Source: Porphyrobacter sp. CACIAM 03H1
GTDB lineage: Bacteria > Pseudomonadota > Alphaproteobacteria > Sphingomonadales > Sphingomonadaceae
NCBI RefSeq assembly: GCF_002215495.1
Contig: NZ_CP021378.1
Location: 2,852,764-2,916,763 of the forward strand
Direction of reading: 5' to 3'
Length of the DNA: 64,000 nt
Numbering within the stretch: position 1 is the stretch's first letter; each line of letters starts with the position of its first letter. This document shows positions 10,861 to 20,136 of the stretch, in pieces. Position numbers and translations under genes: made by a program. The notes under the pieces were generated by a model. The model saw only the letters and a list, made by a program, of their open reading frames with translations, did no database searches and had not been told where the DNA came from.

Positions 10861-12372
10861 ATGAACGCCCGATTCCTCGCGCTGCTGGCCGCTGCCGGCA
10901 CCCTCGCCTTCACCGTTCCCACCATCGCGCAGGATGCGCCCAAGGACGAGGCCGCCAAGCCGGCCGCCGCCTCCCCCGCCCCGCAGGTGCGCACGCGCGA
11001 TCTCGCGGGGACCTTCGGCGGGCAGCGGATCGCCTACCGCGCGACCATCGCCGACACGATCCTGACCGACGATGCCGGCAAGGCCGAGGCGGTGATCGTC
11101 ACCACTTCCTACGTGAAGACGCCCGTCGATCCGACGCGGCCGGTGTTCTTCATCTACAACGGCGGCCCCGGCTCGGGCTCGGTCTGGCTCCAGATGGGCG
11201 CCTTCGGGCCCAAGCGGGTCGCGATCCCCTCGGACGCGCGCGATGACGGGGCGCCGCCCTATCCGCTGCTCGACAACCCCGACAGCCTGCTCGACGTCGC
11301 CGACCTCGTGTTCATCGATCCGCCGGGCACCGGGTTCAGCCATCTGACGCAGGGCACCGACCCCAAGAAGTATTACGGCCTCAGGCAGGACGGCCGCGCC
11401 GTCGCCAAGGTGATCCGCCGCTGGATCAACGACAACGGCCGCTGGAACAGCCCCAAGTTCCTCGGCGGCGAGAGCTACGGCACGACCCGCACCGCCATGG
11501 TCGCCGACGAGTTGGAAGGCAGCACCTACAACGATGTCGGCCTCAACGGCCTGATCCTGATCTCGACGATCCTCGATTTCGGCGTGGAGGACACGACGCC
11601 GGGCAACGAGCTTGCCTATGTCGTCACCCTGCCGAACATGGCCGCGGCGGCCTATTACCACGGGAAGGTGCAGGCCCCCTCGGTCGAGGCGATCGCCGAG
11701 GAAGCGCGGCGCTTTGCCATCGGCCCCTTCGCCAGCGCGCTGCTCAAGGGGCAGGACCTGCCCGCCGATGAACGCGCCGCGGTGCGCAAGGAACTCTCGC
11801 GCCTCACCGGCCTGTCGGAGACCTATCTCGAACAGGCCAACCTGCGCGTCACCGACCAGCGGTTCTACAAGGAACTGCTGCGCGACCGGGGCCGGACCAT
11901 CGGCCGGCTCGATGCGCGCTACACCGGCACGGATTACGACGCCGCCGGCGAGACGCCCGACAACGATCCGAGCTTCTACGGCATCGACGCGGGCTACACC
12001 GCCGCGGTCAACAGCTGGGCGCGCGAGACGCTGGGCTACAAGACCGACCGCGAATACCAGTCGATCGGCCGCGAACCGGGGCGCAACTGGGACTGGAGCC
12101 TCGACGGTTCGTTCCGCGGCGCCTATCTCAACGTCGCCCCGCTGATCGGGCGCGCGATGCGGCAGAACAGCCAGCTGCGCCTGTTCAACGCGCAGGGCTA
12201 CTACGATTTCGCCACGCCCTTCTTCGGGGCGGAATATTCGCTCAAGCGCCCCGGCATTCCGCAGGACCGGATCACGTGGAAATATTACGACGCCGGCCAC
12301 ATGATGTATGTGCGCGACGAGGATCGCGCGAAGCTCTCGGCCGATCTGCGCGCCTTCATCCGCGCCCGATGA
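10861..12372 (+). CDS. S10-family serine carboxypeptidase-like protein
   Basis: This 503-residue exported protein has a signal peptide ending TVPTIAQDA and then a peptidase S10 fold. Family signatures are YNGGPGSGSVWLQMGAFGPK (oxyanion region), GGESYGTTRTAM (nucleophile Ser) and DAGHMMY (catalytic His), with an Asp expected shortly before. It probably acts in the periplasm and trims C-terminal residues from peptides, possibly for nutrient scavenging. The ATG follows uvrB by 47 bases and fits the signal peptide. Its stop overlaps the start of the next gene by four bases, so the two are coupled. Confidence 0.88.
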   Translation: MNARFLALLAAAGTLAFTVPTIAQDAPKDEAAKPAAASPAPQVRTRDLAGTFGGQRIAYRATIADTILTDDAGKAEAVIVTTSYVKTPVDPTRPVFFIYNGGPGSGSVWLQMGAFGPKRVAIPSDARDDGAPPYPLLDNPDSLLDVADLVFIDPPGTGFSHLTQGTDPKKYYGLRQDGRAVAKVIRRWINDNGRWNSPKFLGGESYGTTRTAMVADELEGSTYNDVGLNGLILISTILDFGVEDTTPGNELAYVVTLPNMAAAAYYHGKVQAPSVEAIAEEARRFAIGPFASALLKGQDLPADERAAVRKELSRLTGLSETYLEQANLRVTDQRFYKELLRDRGRTIGRLDARYTGTDYDAAGETPDNDPSFYGIDAGYTAAVNSWARETLGYKTDREYQSIGREPGRNWDWSLDGSFRGAYLNVAPLIGRAMRQNSQLRLFNAQGYYDFATPFFGAEYSLKRPGIPQDRITWKYYDAGHMMYVRDEDRAKLSADLRAFIRAR

Positions 12373-12950
12373 TCCGGGCCCGCGCCCTTCTGGCGGGGCT
12401 GGCGCTGGCGGGCGGCCTTGCCGGCTGCAAGCCCCCGCCGACCGATGCCGCCGTGGCGCGCGTGTCGCTGCTGGGGCCGACGGGCGCGCCGTCGGAGCCG
12501 CTGCCCTCGCCCGATGTCACCGGCGCGATCTGGACGAGCACGGCGAACCCGCTGCGGCTGGTCTACGGCGTGCCGGGCAAGCCGGTGCTGATCGCGCTCG
12601 AATGCCTCGAACCCGCGAGCGCCGCCGCGCGGCTCAGGATCACCCGCCATGCCCCGGCAGACCCGGGCGCGAGCGCGCTGCTGGCGCTGATCGGCAATGG
12701 CTGGATCGGGCGCTTCCCGGTCGATGCGACGAGGGTCGGCAACCGGGCGCTGTGGCAGGGCGAAGTGCCCGCTGCGGCGCGCGAGTGGGATGCGCTGAAG
12801 CCCGTGCGCGAGGCGACGGTCACCGTGCCGGGCGCGGGGCTGGTGCGGCTCAACCCCAGCCCGCTGCCGATGGCGCTGGTGGAGGCCTGCCGCGCTAGGG
12901 CCGGGGACGGTTCGGACGCGCCGCCTGCGCTTCCAGCAGTTCCGGCGTGA
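12369..12950 (+). CDS. Hypothetical lipoprotein
   Basis: This 193-residue predicted lipoprotein (signal with lipobox LAGC at about residue 19) is translationally coupled to the S10 peptidase by an ATGA overlap. The mature part has no motif I recognise. It reads as a beta-rich soluble domain containing a single conserved-looking Cys in VLIALECLEP and another near the C-terminus (VEACRA). Its last 56 bases overlap the 3' end of the convergent DsbD-like gene, and the Ala/Pro-rich tail is encoded there. A periplasmic or outer-membrane partner of the peptidase is one possibility, inferred only from the coupling. Confidence 0.7.
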   Translation: MIRARALLAGLALAGGLAGCKPPPTDAAVARVSLLGPTGAPSEPLPSPDVTGAIWTSTANPLRLVYGVPGKPVLIALECLEPASAAARLRITRHAPADPGASALLALIGNGWIGRFPVDATRVGNRALWQGEVPAAAREWDALKPVREATVTVPGAGLVRLNPSPLPMALVEACRARAGDGSDAPPALPAVPA

Positions 12951-14985
12951 GCACCTGCGGCAGCTGCTCGGGCGCAGCGGCACCCGGCGCATACCACAGG
13001 TAGAGCGGCACGCCCGCCGCGCCCTGTTCTGTCAGGAACTGCGTGATCGCCGCATCGCGCCGCGTCCAGTCGCCGACCATCGTCACCACGCCCGCTTTAT
13101 CGAAGGCCGCCCGCACGGCCTCGCGCTCGATCGCGGCGGCCTCGTTGACCTTGCAGGTCACGCACCAGTCGGCGGTGAACCACAGGAACACCGGCTTGCC
13201 GCTCGCGCGCGCGTCGGCGAGGGACTCGGCGCTGAAGGCCCGCGGGGCATGGATGCTCTGCTTCGCCTCGGCGCCCCTGGCCTCGTAGAGGTTGGGGAGC
13301 GCGATCAGGGCAAAGGCGAGGAAGGGCGCGGCGACGAGGCCGAAGGCGGGCCAGGCCATCTTGCCGCCGCGTTGCAGCCTGCCGGTCACGAACAGGCCGA
13401 GCAGCACGCCGAACACCAGCACCAGCGCCACCACCCCGAAGGACCGTCCGCCGAGCTGCACCGTCAGCCACAGGAGGGCGAGGAAGGTCAGCGCCATCGG
13501 GATCGCCATGATCCGCCGGAACCGCTCCATCCACGCGCCGGGCTTGGGCAGCATCCGCCGCAGGGGCGGGACGAAGCCGAGCAGCAGGAAGGGCAGCGCC
13601 AGCCCCAGCCCGAGCAAGGCGAACAGCAGCAGCGCCTGCGGCACCGGCAGCAGCAGCGCCGCGCCGAGCGCCGCGGCCATGAAGGGGCCGGTGCAGGGCG
13701 TGGCGACGAAGGCCGCGAGCAGGCCCGTGGCGAAGGCCCCGGCCCGCTCGCCCCCCATCCGCACCGAGATCGCGGGCAGTTCGAACAGCCCGGCGAAGTT
13801 CGCCGTGATCGCCGCCGCCAGCACAAGCAGCGCGACGACTACGCCCGGCTCCTGCAACTGGAACGCCCACCCGACCTGCTCGCCCGCCGCGCGCAGGGCC
13901 AGCAGCAGCGCGCCCAATCCGAGGCAGGCGATCACCACGCCTGCGGTGTAGGCCAGCCCTTCGGCCCGCGCCCGCGCCTCGCTCTCGCCCGCCCGCGCGA
14001 GCGCGATCGCCTTGAGGCTGAGGATCGGGAAGACGCAGGGCATGATGTTGAGCAGCAGCCCGCCGAGCAATGCGCCCAACACCAGCGTCCACCACGGCGG
14101 GGCCCCGGCGGCGGCGGCAGGGCCCTTCACCACCTCGCCGCCGGCGGGCACCGCGCCGAGCGCGGCGGTGAAGCGCACCCCCGATCCGTCGCCGAAAGCG
14201 AGGATGCCCGCCAGCCCCTCGGCCTTGCCGGTGCCGTAGGAATCGAGCGGAATCTCGGCCACCAGCACGTCGCCCGCGCGGCGGAAGGTCTGGGGCGCGG
14301 CATAGGCGACCAGCTGCTCGTTCGCGACGAAGACATGGGGATCGGCAAGGCCCATGCCCTCGGGCAGGGGAATGGCGATCCGCAGCGTCTTGCCCCTGAT
14401 CGCGAAACGCGCCTTCGCATCGAGCAGCGGCGCGACCTCGGCCCGCCAGCGCGCGAAGTCCCCGCCCGGCTCGGCGGTCAGCAGCGCATCCTGCGGCACG
14501 CAGATCTGGTCGGTGCAGGCGAGGAACTCCACATGGCCCTTTAGCGGCGGAGTGAAGGTCCTGACGCTCGGCCCCGGGGTGACGGGCACCAGCACCGTGT
14601 AGGGGCCTTCGTAGATGTGGTTCATGAGCCCGCTGATCAGCAGGCGCTTGGGCACTGGATAGCGCGCCTCGCCCACCTCCCAGTCGGGCGGCAGGTCGAG
14701 GCTGAGGCGCATCCCCGCCCCCGCATCGCCGGGGTTCGACCAGTAGCCGTGCCATTCGGGCGCGCTCGGCATGAAGCGCAGCGCGAGGAGCCACTCCCTG
14801 CCCTCCTGCGGCGCGCCCTCGGCGTGGAGCGTGACGGCGATGTTGGCATCGCCGAACACCTCCTTGCGCCCGCCCGCCTCCTGCGCCACCGCGCCGGTGG
14901 CGAGCAGAGCGAGGCTTGCGGCCAGCGCAAGCACCCATGCAGCGAATTGTCGCGTCAGGCGGGGGAAGATTCTTGCGCGGTGCAC
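12895..14985 (-). CDS. DsbD-like thiol:disulfide interchange protein
   Basis: This 696-residue membrane protein transfers electrons from cytosolic thioredoxin to periplasmic partners. After a signal peptide (to about residue 35) comes a periplasmic N-terminal domain with a Cys pair (CTDQICVPQDALL). An eight-helix DsbD/CcdA core follows with its two Cys in MPCVFPILSLK and TPCTGPFMAA. The C-terminal thioredoxin domain carries ADWCVTCKVNE. The architecture matches the ScsB/COG4232-type DsbD rather than the small CcdA. The start is GTG, preceded by GAGGGT. It is convergent with the preceding lipoprotein and overlaps it by 56 bases. Confidence 0.9.
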   Translation of the reverse strand: MHRARIFPRLTRQFAAWVLALAASLALLATGAVAQEAGGRKEVFGDANIAVTLHAEGAPQEGREWLLALRFMPSAPEWHGYWSNPGDAGAGMRLSLDLPPDWEVGEARYPVPKRLLISGLMNHIYEGPYTVLVPVTPGPSVRTFTPPLKGHVEFLACTDQICVPQDALLTAEPGGDFARWRAEVAPLLDAKARFAIRGKTLRIAIPLPEGMGLADPHVFVANEQLVAYAAPQTFRRAGDVLVAEIPLDSYGTGKAEGLAGILAFGDGSGVRFTAALGAVPAGGEVVKGPAAAAGAPPWWTLVLGALLGGLLLNIMPCVFPILSLKAIALARAGESEARARAEGLAYTAGVVIACLGLGALLLALRAAGEQVGWAFQLQEPGVVVALLVLAAAITANFAGLFELPAISVRMGGERAGAFATGLLAAFVATPCTGPFMAAALGAALLLPVPQALLLFALLGLGLALPFLLLGFVPPLRRMLPKPGAWMERFRRIMAIPMALTFLALLWLTVQLGGRSFGVVALVLVFGVLLGLFVTGRLQRGGKMAWPAFGLVAAPFLAFALIALPNLYEARGAEAKQSIHAPRAFSAESLADARASGKPVFLWFTADWCVTCKVNEAAAIEREAVRAAFDKAGVVTMVGDWTRRDAAITQFLTEQGAAGVPLYLWYAPGAAAPEQLPQVLTPELLEAQAARPNRPRP

Positions 14986-15035
14986 GGGCTACCCTCTAGG
15001 CATGAGCCCGTGACTTCGCAATCGGAGCGGCCAAG

Positions 15036-16262
15036 GTGACAGCGACTTCAGACAAACCCCGCGATCTCGTCATCCTCGGCGGCGGCCTCGTGGGCATGAC
15101 CCTCGCGCTCGCGGCGGCCAGGAAGGGCCTGTCGAGCCACGTGATCGACCGCGCCGACCCGGCTGAACTGACCGCCGAGGGCTTCGACGACCGCGCGACC
15201 GCGATCTCGACCGCGAGCTGGCACCTGTTCGAGAATATCGGCATCGCCGAGGGTCTGGAGGAATTCGCCTGCGACATCGCCAGCATCGCCGTGACCGACC
15301 AGCAGAAGCCCGGGCGGCTCGACTTCGTCCCCGGCGAGGGTGACGGCACGCTCGGGCGGATGTTCCCCAACCGCCGCCTGCGCCTCGCCCTGTTCGAGGC
15401 CGCGGCGAAGGAGCCGCTGATCCAGTGGACCAGCAAGGCCACCGTCACCGAGCGCCAGCGCAGCGAATACGGCGTCGCGGCGGTGACCGCCGACGGGCGC
15501 AAGTTCCGCGGCAGCCTGATGGTCGCCGCCGAGGGCCGCCAGTCCCCGACCCGTGACGCGGCGGGAATCACCATCGCCAAGTGGGACTACAAGCACCGCG
15601 CGATCATCTGCGGCCTCACCCACGAAAAGCCGCACGGCAATGTCGCGTGGGAAATCTTCTACCCTGCCGGGCCCTTCGCGCTGCTGCCCCTGAACGACGA
15701 TGCCGACGGCACCCACCGCTGCTCGCTTGTGTGGACCGTGTCGGAAAGCGATGCGGCGGGCGTCACCAAATTGGGCGACCGGGCCTTCCTCGCCGAGGTC
15801 GAGAAGCGCATGGGTGGGGTGCTGGGCAAGGTGCTTTCGGTGGGGCAGCGGTCGAGCTACCCGCTCGGCTTCCATCACACGGCGAAGATCACCGCCGAGC
15901 GGCTCGCCCTGATCGGCGATTCCGCCCACGGCATCCACCCGATTGCAGGGCAGGGCCTCAACCTCGGGCTGCGCGATGTCGGCGCGCTGGTCGAGGTGCT
16001 GGCGGACGGCGCGCGGCTGGGCCTCGATCCGGGCGATCCGGAGATCCTCAAGCGTTACGAGAACTGGCGCGGGCTCGACAGCTTCATGGTCGCGCTGGCG
16101 ACGGACGGGCTGACCCGCCTGTTCGGCGTCCCCGGCAACGCGGCAAGCGCGGTGCGCCGCCTCGGCATGGCGGCGGTGCAGCGCACGCCGCTGCTCAAGC
16201 AGTTCTTCATGGACGAGGCGCGCGGGGTCTCGGGCGACCTGCCGGAACTGCTGCGGGGTTGA
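15036..16262 (+). CDS. UbiH/COQ6-family FAD-dependent monooxygenase
   Basis: This 408-residue flavoprotein hydroxylase belongs to the UbiH/UbiF/COQ6 group, which hydroxylates the ubiquinone ring. The FAD dinucleotide fold DLVILGGGLVGMTLALAAAR is at the N-terminus and the second FAD motif GDSAHGIHPIAGQGLNLGLR is near residue 290, both characteristic of this group. Which ring position it attacks cannot be told from sequence. The start is GTG with a GGAG element about 13 bases upstream. It is divergent from the DsbD-like gene and convergent with the mitofilin-like gene across a strong palindrome. Confidence 0.88.
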   Translation: MTATSDKPRDLVILGGGLVGMTLALAAARKGLSSHVIDRADPAELTAEGFDDRATAISTASWHLFENIGIAEGLEEFACDIASIAVTDQQKPGRLDFVPGEGDGTLGRMFPNRRLRLALFEAAAKEPLIQWTSKATVTERQRSEYGVAAVTADGRKFRGSLMVAAEGRQSPTRDAAGITIAKWDYKHRAIICGLTHEKPHGNVAWEIFYPAGPFALLPLNDDADGTHRCSLVWTVSESDAAGVTKLGDRAFLAEVEKRMGGVLGKVLSVGQRSSYPLGFHHTAKITAERLALIGDSAHGIHPIAGQGLNLGLRDVGALVEVLADGARLGLDPGDPEILKRYENWRGLDSFMVALATDGLTRLFGVPGNAASAVRRLGMAAVQRTPLLKQFFMDEARGVSGDLPELLRG

Positions 16263-16290
16263 TTGGCTTTCGATCGCGCTTGCGCGCGAT

Positions 16291-16379
16291 GCAGACCCCC
16301 CGCCCCGCCTCCCCACCCGGCCACCAATAGTACCACTATGTTGTGGTGGCCGGGTGGGGAGGCGGGGCGGGGGGTCTGC
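16291..16379. repeat. Perfect 36-bp inverted repeat between convergent genes
   Basis: Two perfectly complementary 36-base arms (16291-16326 and 16344-16379) enclose a 17-base loop. The arms are almost pure C+T on one side and G+A on the other, apart from the inner GGCCACC part. Position between two convergent genes suggests a bidirectional transcription block, but the stem is far longer than an ordinary intrinsic terminator and no T-tract follows. It may be a REP-like or other mobile palindrome. Confidence 0.85.
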
Positions 16380-16401
16380 GCCACCGGAGGTGGCCGAGAA
16401 A

Positions 16402-17316
16402 CTAAGGCCGCACCAGCGGGCTCAATTGCCGCACCGGATTGCCCGCGCCGTCGCGCAGGCCGCGCTGGTCGAGCACGGCGGCGGTCTCGATCACCTCGAG
16501 CGCGTCCATGGCCTTCTTGTAGCGTTCCGCGTCCGCAATCCAGCCTTCGGCCTTGGCGGCGCCCGGCATCCCCCGAACCTCGTCGATCGCCGCCTGGTAG
16601 CGCCCCTGTTCGAGCGCCCAGCGCGCGCGTTCCATCCGGCGTTCGGGCTGGGGCGACGGGGTGCTCTCGCGGCGGAACACGAAAAGCTGCTTCAGCTCGC
16701 GCTTGAAGGCGCCCCACGAGGGGCCTTCGCTGCTTTCGCGCAGCTGCGGCGAGAGGCCCTCAAGCCGGGCGACGAGGCTGTCGAGCCGGATCGGCTTGCG
16801 CGAGAAATCGATGATCGTGCCCACGGCGTTGGGCCACTGGTCGCCGAAGCGCAGGCGTAGCTGGTCGGCGAGATAGCCCAGCTCCGCCCCGCGCTCGACC
16901 GCGCGGCGGGTGGCGAAGGCGATCAGCAGGCTCTCCGCGCGCGCGGCATTGCCGGCGGCGGCCTGGGCCTGGAGGTCGAGCTGGGTGAGGCGCTGCTCGG
17001 CCGCGGCAAGGCGCTGGTCGAGCCCGCCCTGCTGCTCGGCCACCCGCTCCACCGCCTGTTCGGCCTTGCGCGCATCGGCGAGCGGGGTTGGCGAGGCGGT
17101 GAGCGCGGGAGTCGGCGCGGCGGGATCGGCGCCCGCCTCGGCCATCACGTCGGCGCGCGGGGCGGCGGCGCGGTCGCCGGCGAGGTTGTACCAAACCACC
17201 CAGCCCACCAGCGCGCCGCCCGCAATGAAGGCGAGCGCGGCGGCGAGCATGAGCGTGCGCGCCGAACTCGGCTTGCGCGGGCTAGCTTGCGTCGATGGTC
17301 CGGGTTGCGATGCCAT
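16402..17316 (-). CDS. Mitofilin/HemX-like inner-membrane protein
   Basis: This 304-residue protein has one transmembrane helix near the N-terminus (about residues 20-42, AAALAFIAGGALVGWVVWY) and then a helical, probably coiled-coil region rich in Ala, Gln and Arg (about 80-130). A C-terminal domain contains RARWALEQGRYQAAIDEVRG, a tetratricopeptide-like helix pair. Proteins of this type sit beside hemD in many alphaproteobacteria and are annotated as mitofilin or HemX-like. Their role is uncertain and may be membrane organisation. The gene follows hemD by 44 bases, and the ATG at 17316 gives a sensible cytosolic N-terminus. Confidence 0.7.
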   Translation of the reverse strand: MASQPGPSTQASPRKPSSARTLMLAAALAFIAGGALVGWVVWYNLAGDRAAAPRADVMAEAGADPAAPTPALTASPTPLADARKAEQAVERVAEQQGGLDQRLAAAEQRLTQLDLQAQAAAGNAARAESLLIAFATRRAVERGAELGYLADQLRLRFGDQWPNAVGTIIDFSRKPIRLDSLVARLEGLSPQLRESSEGPSWGAFKRELKQLFVFRRESTPSPQPERRMERARWALEQGRYQAAIDEVRGMPGAAKAEGWIADAERYKKAMDALEVIETAAVLDQRGLRDGAGNPVRQLSPLVRP

Positions 17317-17360
17317 CCTGATCCGTTCTTTGCGACCCTGTCCTGTCCCCGGTGCCGCGC

Positions 17361-18077
17361 TTACGGCTCCCGGTGCGGGGAGCCGGGAATGGAGCGCGCC
17401 TGTTCGCACAAGTCAAATGCCAATTGCAGGAAAGTGCTCTCGTCGGGACGCGCGGCGACATGGACGCCCGCCCATCCCCCGCCCGCAGCGTCTGCAATAC
17501 GGGACCCGAGCGCGGCGAGGGTGACGGTGCCGCGCGGCAGGCCGAGCCTGTCGCATTCGGCGGCGAAGTGCCGTGCGGTGGCGGCGGAATGGAGCAGCAC
17601 CAGCGCCTCGCCCGAACCAAGCAGCGCGGCGGCGGGATCGAGCGGCAGAGGCACCAAGCGATAGGCGATCACCTCGGCGAAAGTGACGCCGGCAGGCGGG
17701 GTGAGCGGCACGTGCTCCTCGCCGGCGATGCGCAGCAGGTGGCAGGGACGGGCGATCGCGTCGAGCACGCCCTGCAGCCCTCCGCTCCCCGTCATGGCGA
17801 CGGTGAACCCGGCCGCGCGCGCGGCGGCGGCGGTCGCCTCGCCCACGGCGAAAACAGGCTTGTCCGCGAGCCGGGCGAGGTTCTCGCCGCCGTGGAGGAT
17901 GGCGTTGGCGCTGCCGACCAGCAGGCCGTCGATCCCCGCCGGATCGGGGCAGTCCCAAGCCACCGGACGGATTTCCGAGAGCGCATGGCCGGCGATCGCC
18001 AGCCCCATTGCGCGGGCCTTCTCGATGGTCGCGGACAGCCCCGGTTCGGGCCTGAGCGCGAGAAGCCGGAAGCTCAC
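17361..18077 (-). CDS. hemD: Uroporphyrinogen-III synthase
   Basis: HemD (238 residues) cyclises hydroxymethylbilane to uroporphyrinogen III in tetrapyrrole synthesis. The sequence is poorly conserved, as usual for the family, but shows the two-domain pattern with GLLVGSANAIL and KPVFAVGEATAAAARAAGF. The start is GTG and its second and third bases are shared with the hemC stop (GTGA), which fixes the reading frame and shows coupling. The identity rests on family pattern plus the hemC neighbour. Confidence 0.88.
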   Translation of the reverse strand: MSFRLLALRPEPGLSATIEKARAMGLAIAGHALSEIRPVAWDCPDPAGIDGLLVGSANAILHGGENLARLADKPVFAVGEATAAAARAAGFTVAMTGSGGLQGVLDAIARPCHLLRIAGEEHVPLTPPAGVTFAEVIAYRLVPLPLDPAAALLGSGEALVLLHSAATARHFAAECDRLGLPRGTVTLAALGSRIADAAGGGWAGVHVAARPDESTFLQLAFDLCEQARSIPGSPHREP

Positions 18078-19015
18078 CCTGCCGCCCTGAAATGCGGCGC
18101 GATGCCCGGCGTCGCGCGCGAAAGCAGGTCGGCGGCGAGCGCGCGCACCGGGGCATGATCGCCGGGCGCGAAGCTGGCAGACCCCTCGATCCGCTCGGCC
18201 CCGTCGGGCGAGAACAGCGCGGCGCGCATCGTCAACGTGCCCTGCGCCAGTTCGCACAGGACCGCGACCGGCGAATGGCAGGTGCCGCCCAGTTCGGCGA
18301 GCAGCGCGCGCTCCGCTTCCAGCTCGGCGCGGGTGGGCGCGTGGTCGATCGCGGCAAGAAGCGCGGTGGTCGCGGCATCATCCGAGCGGCATTCGATCGC
18401 GATCACGCCCTGGGCCGCGGCGGGGATCCATTCGTCGGAGCCGAGCGGCGCGCCGACCTCGGACTGCTCCAGCCGCTCCAGTCCGGCAGCGGCAAGGAAG
18501 GTCACGTCGGCCTCGCCCTCGGTGAGTTTCTTCAGCCGCGTGGCGACATTGCCGCGGAAGGTGACGACCGTGCAATCGGGCCTGAGGTTGAGGAGCTGCG
18601 CCGCCCGCCGCGGCGCGCTGGTGCCGACCACCGCCCCTTGCGGGATCGCAGCGATGCTCGAGGCGCCGACGAGGCAATCGCGCCGGTCGGCGCGCGGCAG
18701 GAAGGCCGGGAAGTGGAACTGCGGCGGGCGGATCGTCTCGACATCCTTGGCCGAGTGCACCGACAGGTCGATGCGCCCCTCGCCGAGCCATTGATCCAGC
18801 TCCTTGGTCCACAGCGCCTTGCCGCCGATCTCCGACAGGGGCCGGTCCAGAACCTTGTCGCCGCTCGCAAGGACGGGGACAAGTTCGACCTCCTCCTCCG
18901 CCCAGCCGTGGGCGGCGCACAGCCTTGCGCGGGTCTCGTGGGCCTGGGCCATCGCGAGGGGAGAATTGCGGGTGCCGAGGCGGAGTCTCGGGGCTGCTCG
19001 GGATGCTTGGGTCAT
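18074..19015 (-). CDS. hemC: Hydroxymethylbilane synthase (porphobilinogen deaminase)
   Basis: HemC (313 residues) assembles four porphobilinogens into hydroxymethylbilane. The N-terminal RLGTRNSPLAMAQA, the substrate-binding Arg-rich segment around HSAKDVETIRPP and ATRLKKL, and the cofactor-attachment Cys in ELGGTCHSPVA are all present. I use the ATG at 19015 rather than an in-frame GTG eight codons upstream, because it gives the normal N-terminus. It leads a hemC-hemD-mitofilin operon and diverges from tsaD across only 44 bases. Confidence 0.95.
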   Translation of the reverse strand: MTQASRAAPRLRLGTRNSPLAMAQAHETRARLCAAHGWAEEEVELVPVLASGDKVLDRPLSEIGGKALWTKELDQWLGEGRIDLSVHSAKDVETIRPPQFHFPAFLPRADRRDCLVGASSIAAIPQGAVVGTSAPRRAAQLLNLRPDCTVVTFRGNVATRLKKLTEGEADVTFLAAAGLERLEQSEVGAPLGSDEWIPAAAQGVIAIECRSDDAATTALLAAIDHAPTRAELEAERALLAELGGTCHSPVAVLCELAQGTLTMRAALFSPDGAERIEGSASFAPGDHAPVRALAADLLSRATPGIAPHFRAAG

Positions 19016-19059
19016 GGCTAGCCTTGCCCTAGCCTTCACAAAGACTAGATGGAAGCCGG

Positions 19060-20136
19060 ATGGGATCGCGAACGCACACCTCTGACAAGGCGCCCCTGGT
19101 GCTGGGGATCGAATCGAGCTGCGACGAGACCGCGGTCGCGCTGGTGCGCGGCGACGGAACGATCGTCGCGCAGGCGATTGCCAGCCAGGAGGCCGAGCAC
19201 GCGCCCTATGGCGGCGTCGTGCCCGAGATCGCCGCGCGCGCCCATGCCGAGCGGCTCGCCCCGATGCTGGCGAGGGTGATGGACGAGGCAGGCGTCGCGC
19301 TCGACGATGTCGACGCCATTGCCGCCACCGCCGGCCCCGGGCTGATCGGCGGGGTGATGGTCGGGCTGGTGAGCGCCAAGGCGCTCGCGATGGCGAGCGG
19401 CAAGCCGCTGCTGGCGGTCAACCACCTCGAAGGCCACGCGCTCTCGCCGCGCCTCGCGGACGCAGGGCTGGCCTTCCCCTACCTGCTGCTGCTGGTGTCG
19501 GGCGGGCACTGCCAGATCCTCGCGGTGGAGGGCGTCGGGCGCTATCGCCGCCTTGCCACCACCATCGACGATGCGCTGGGCGAGGCTTTCGACAAGACCG
19601 CGAAGATTCTCGGCCTCGGCTATCCCGGGGGTCCGGCGGTCGAGAGGCTGGCGCTGGAGGGCGATCCCGCGGCGGTCCCCCTGCCCCGCCCGCTCAAGGG
19701 TTCGAGCGAGCCGCATTTCTCCTTCGCGGGGCTGAAAAGCGCGGTGCTGCGCGCGGTCGAGAGCGGCGCGCACAGTCCCGCCGATATCGCCGCGAGCTTC
19801 CAGCAGGCTGCGGTCGAGTGCCTGATCGACCGGCTCGAACGCGCGCTGGACAGCGCCGGCCCCTTCCCGGCGCTGGTCGTCGCAGGCGGGGTCGCCGCCA
19901 ACAAGACAGTGCGCACCGCGCTGGAGGCGCTGGCCGCGCGGCACGCGATGCGCTTCACCGCCCCGCCGCTCGCGCTTTGCACCGACAATGCCGCGATGAT
20001 CGCCTGGGCCGGGTGCGAGCGGCTCGCGCTCGAGGGTGAGGGCTTCGCCGGCGACCCGCTCGATTTCGTCGCCCGCCCGCGCTGGCCGCTCGATCCGGCG
20101 GCCGAGGCGGTGCGCGGCGCGGGGGTTAAGGCATGA
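19060..20136 (+). CDS. tsaD: tRNA N6-adenosine threonylcarbamoyltransferase
   Basis: TsaD (Gcp/YgjD/Kae1, 358 residues) transfers the threonylcarbamoyl group to A37 of ANN-decoding tRNAs. Diagnostic motifs are [14 protein letters not shown] near the N-terminus, the metal-binding His pair in [23 protein letters not shown], and the ASKHA ATP fold [12 protein letters not shown]. The ATG is preceded by GGAAGCCGG. It overlaps gpsA by four bases (ATGA), a common alphaproteobacterial arrangement. Confidence 0.97.
   Translation: MGSRTHTSDKAPLVLGIESSCDETAVALVRGDGTIVAQAIASQEAEHAPYGGVVPEIAARAHAERLAPMLARVMDEAGVALDDVDAIAATAGPGLIGGVMVGLVSAKALAMASGKPLLAVNHLEGHALSPRLADAGLAFPYLLLLVSGGHCQILAVEGVGRYRRLATTIDDALGEAFDKTAKILGLGYPGGPAVERLALEGDPAAVPLPRPLKGSSEPHFSFAGLKSAVLRAVESGAHSPADIAASFQQAAVECLIDRLERALDSAGPFPALVVAGGVAANKTVRTALEALAARHAMRFTAPPLALCTDNAAMIAWAGCERLALEGEGFAGDPLDFVARPRWPLDPAAEAVRGAGVKA

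Noticed and set aside
16291-16379. Insertion-sequence terminal repeats
   Set aside because: No transposase gene lies between or near the arms and no target duplication is seen.
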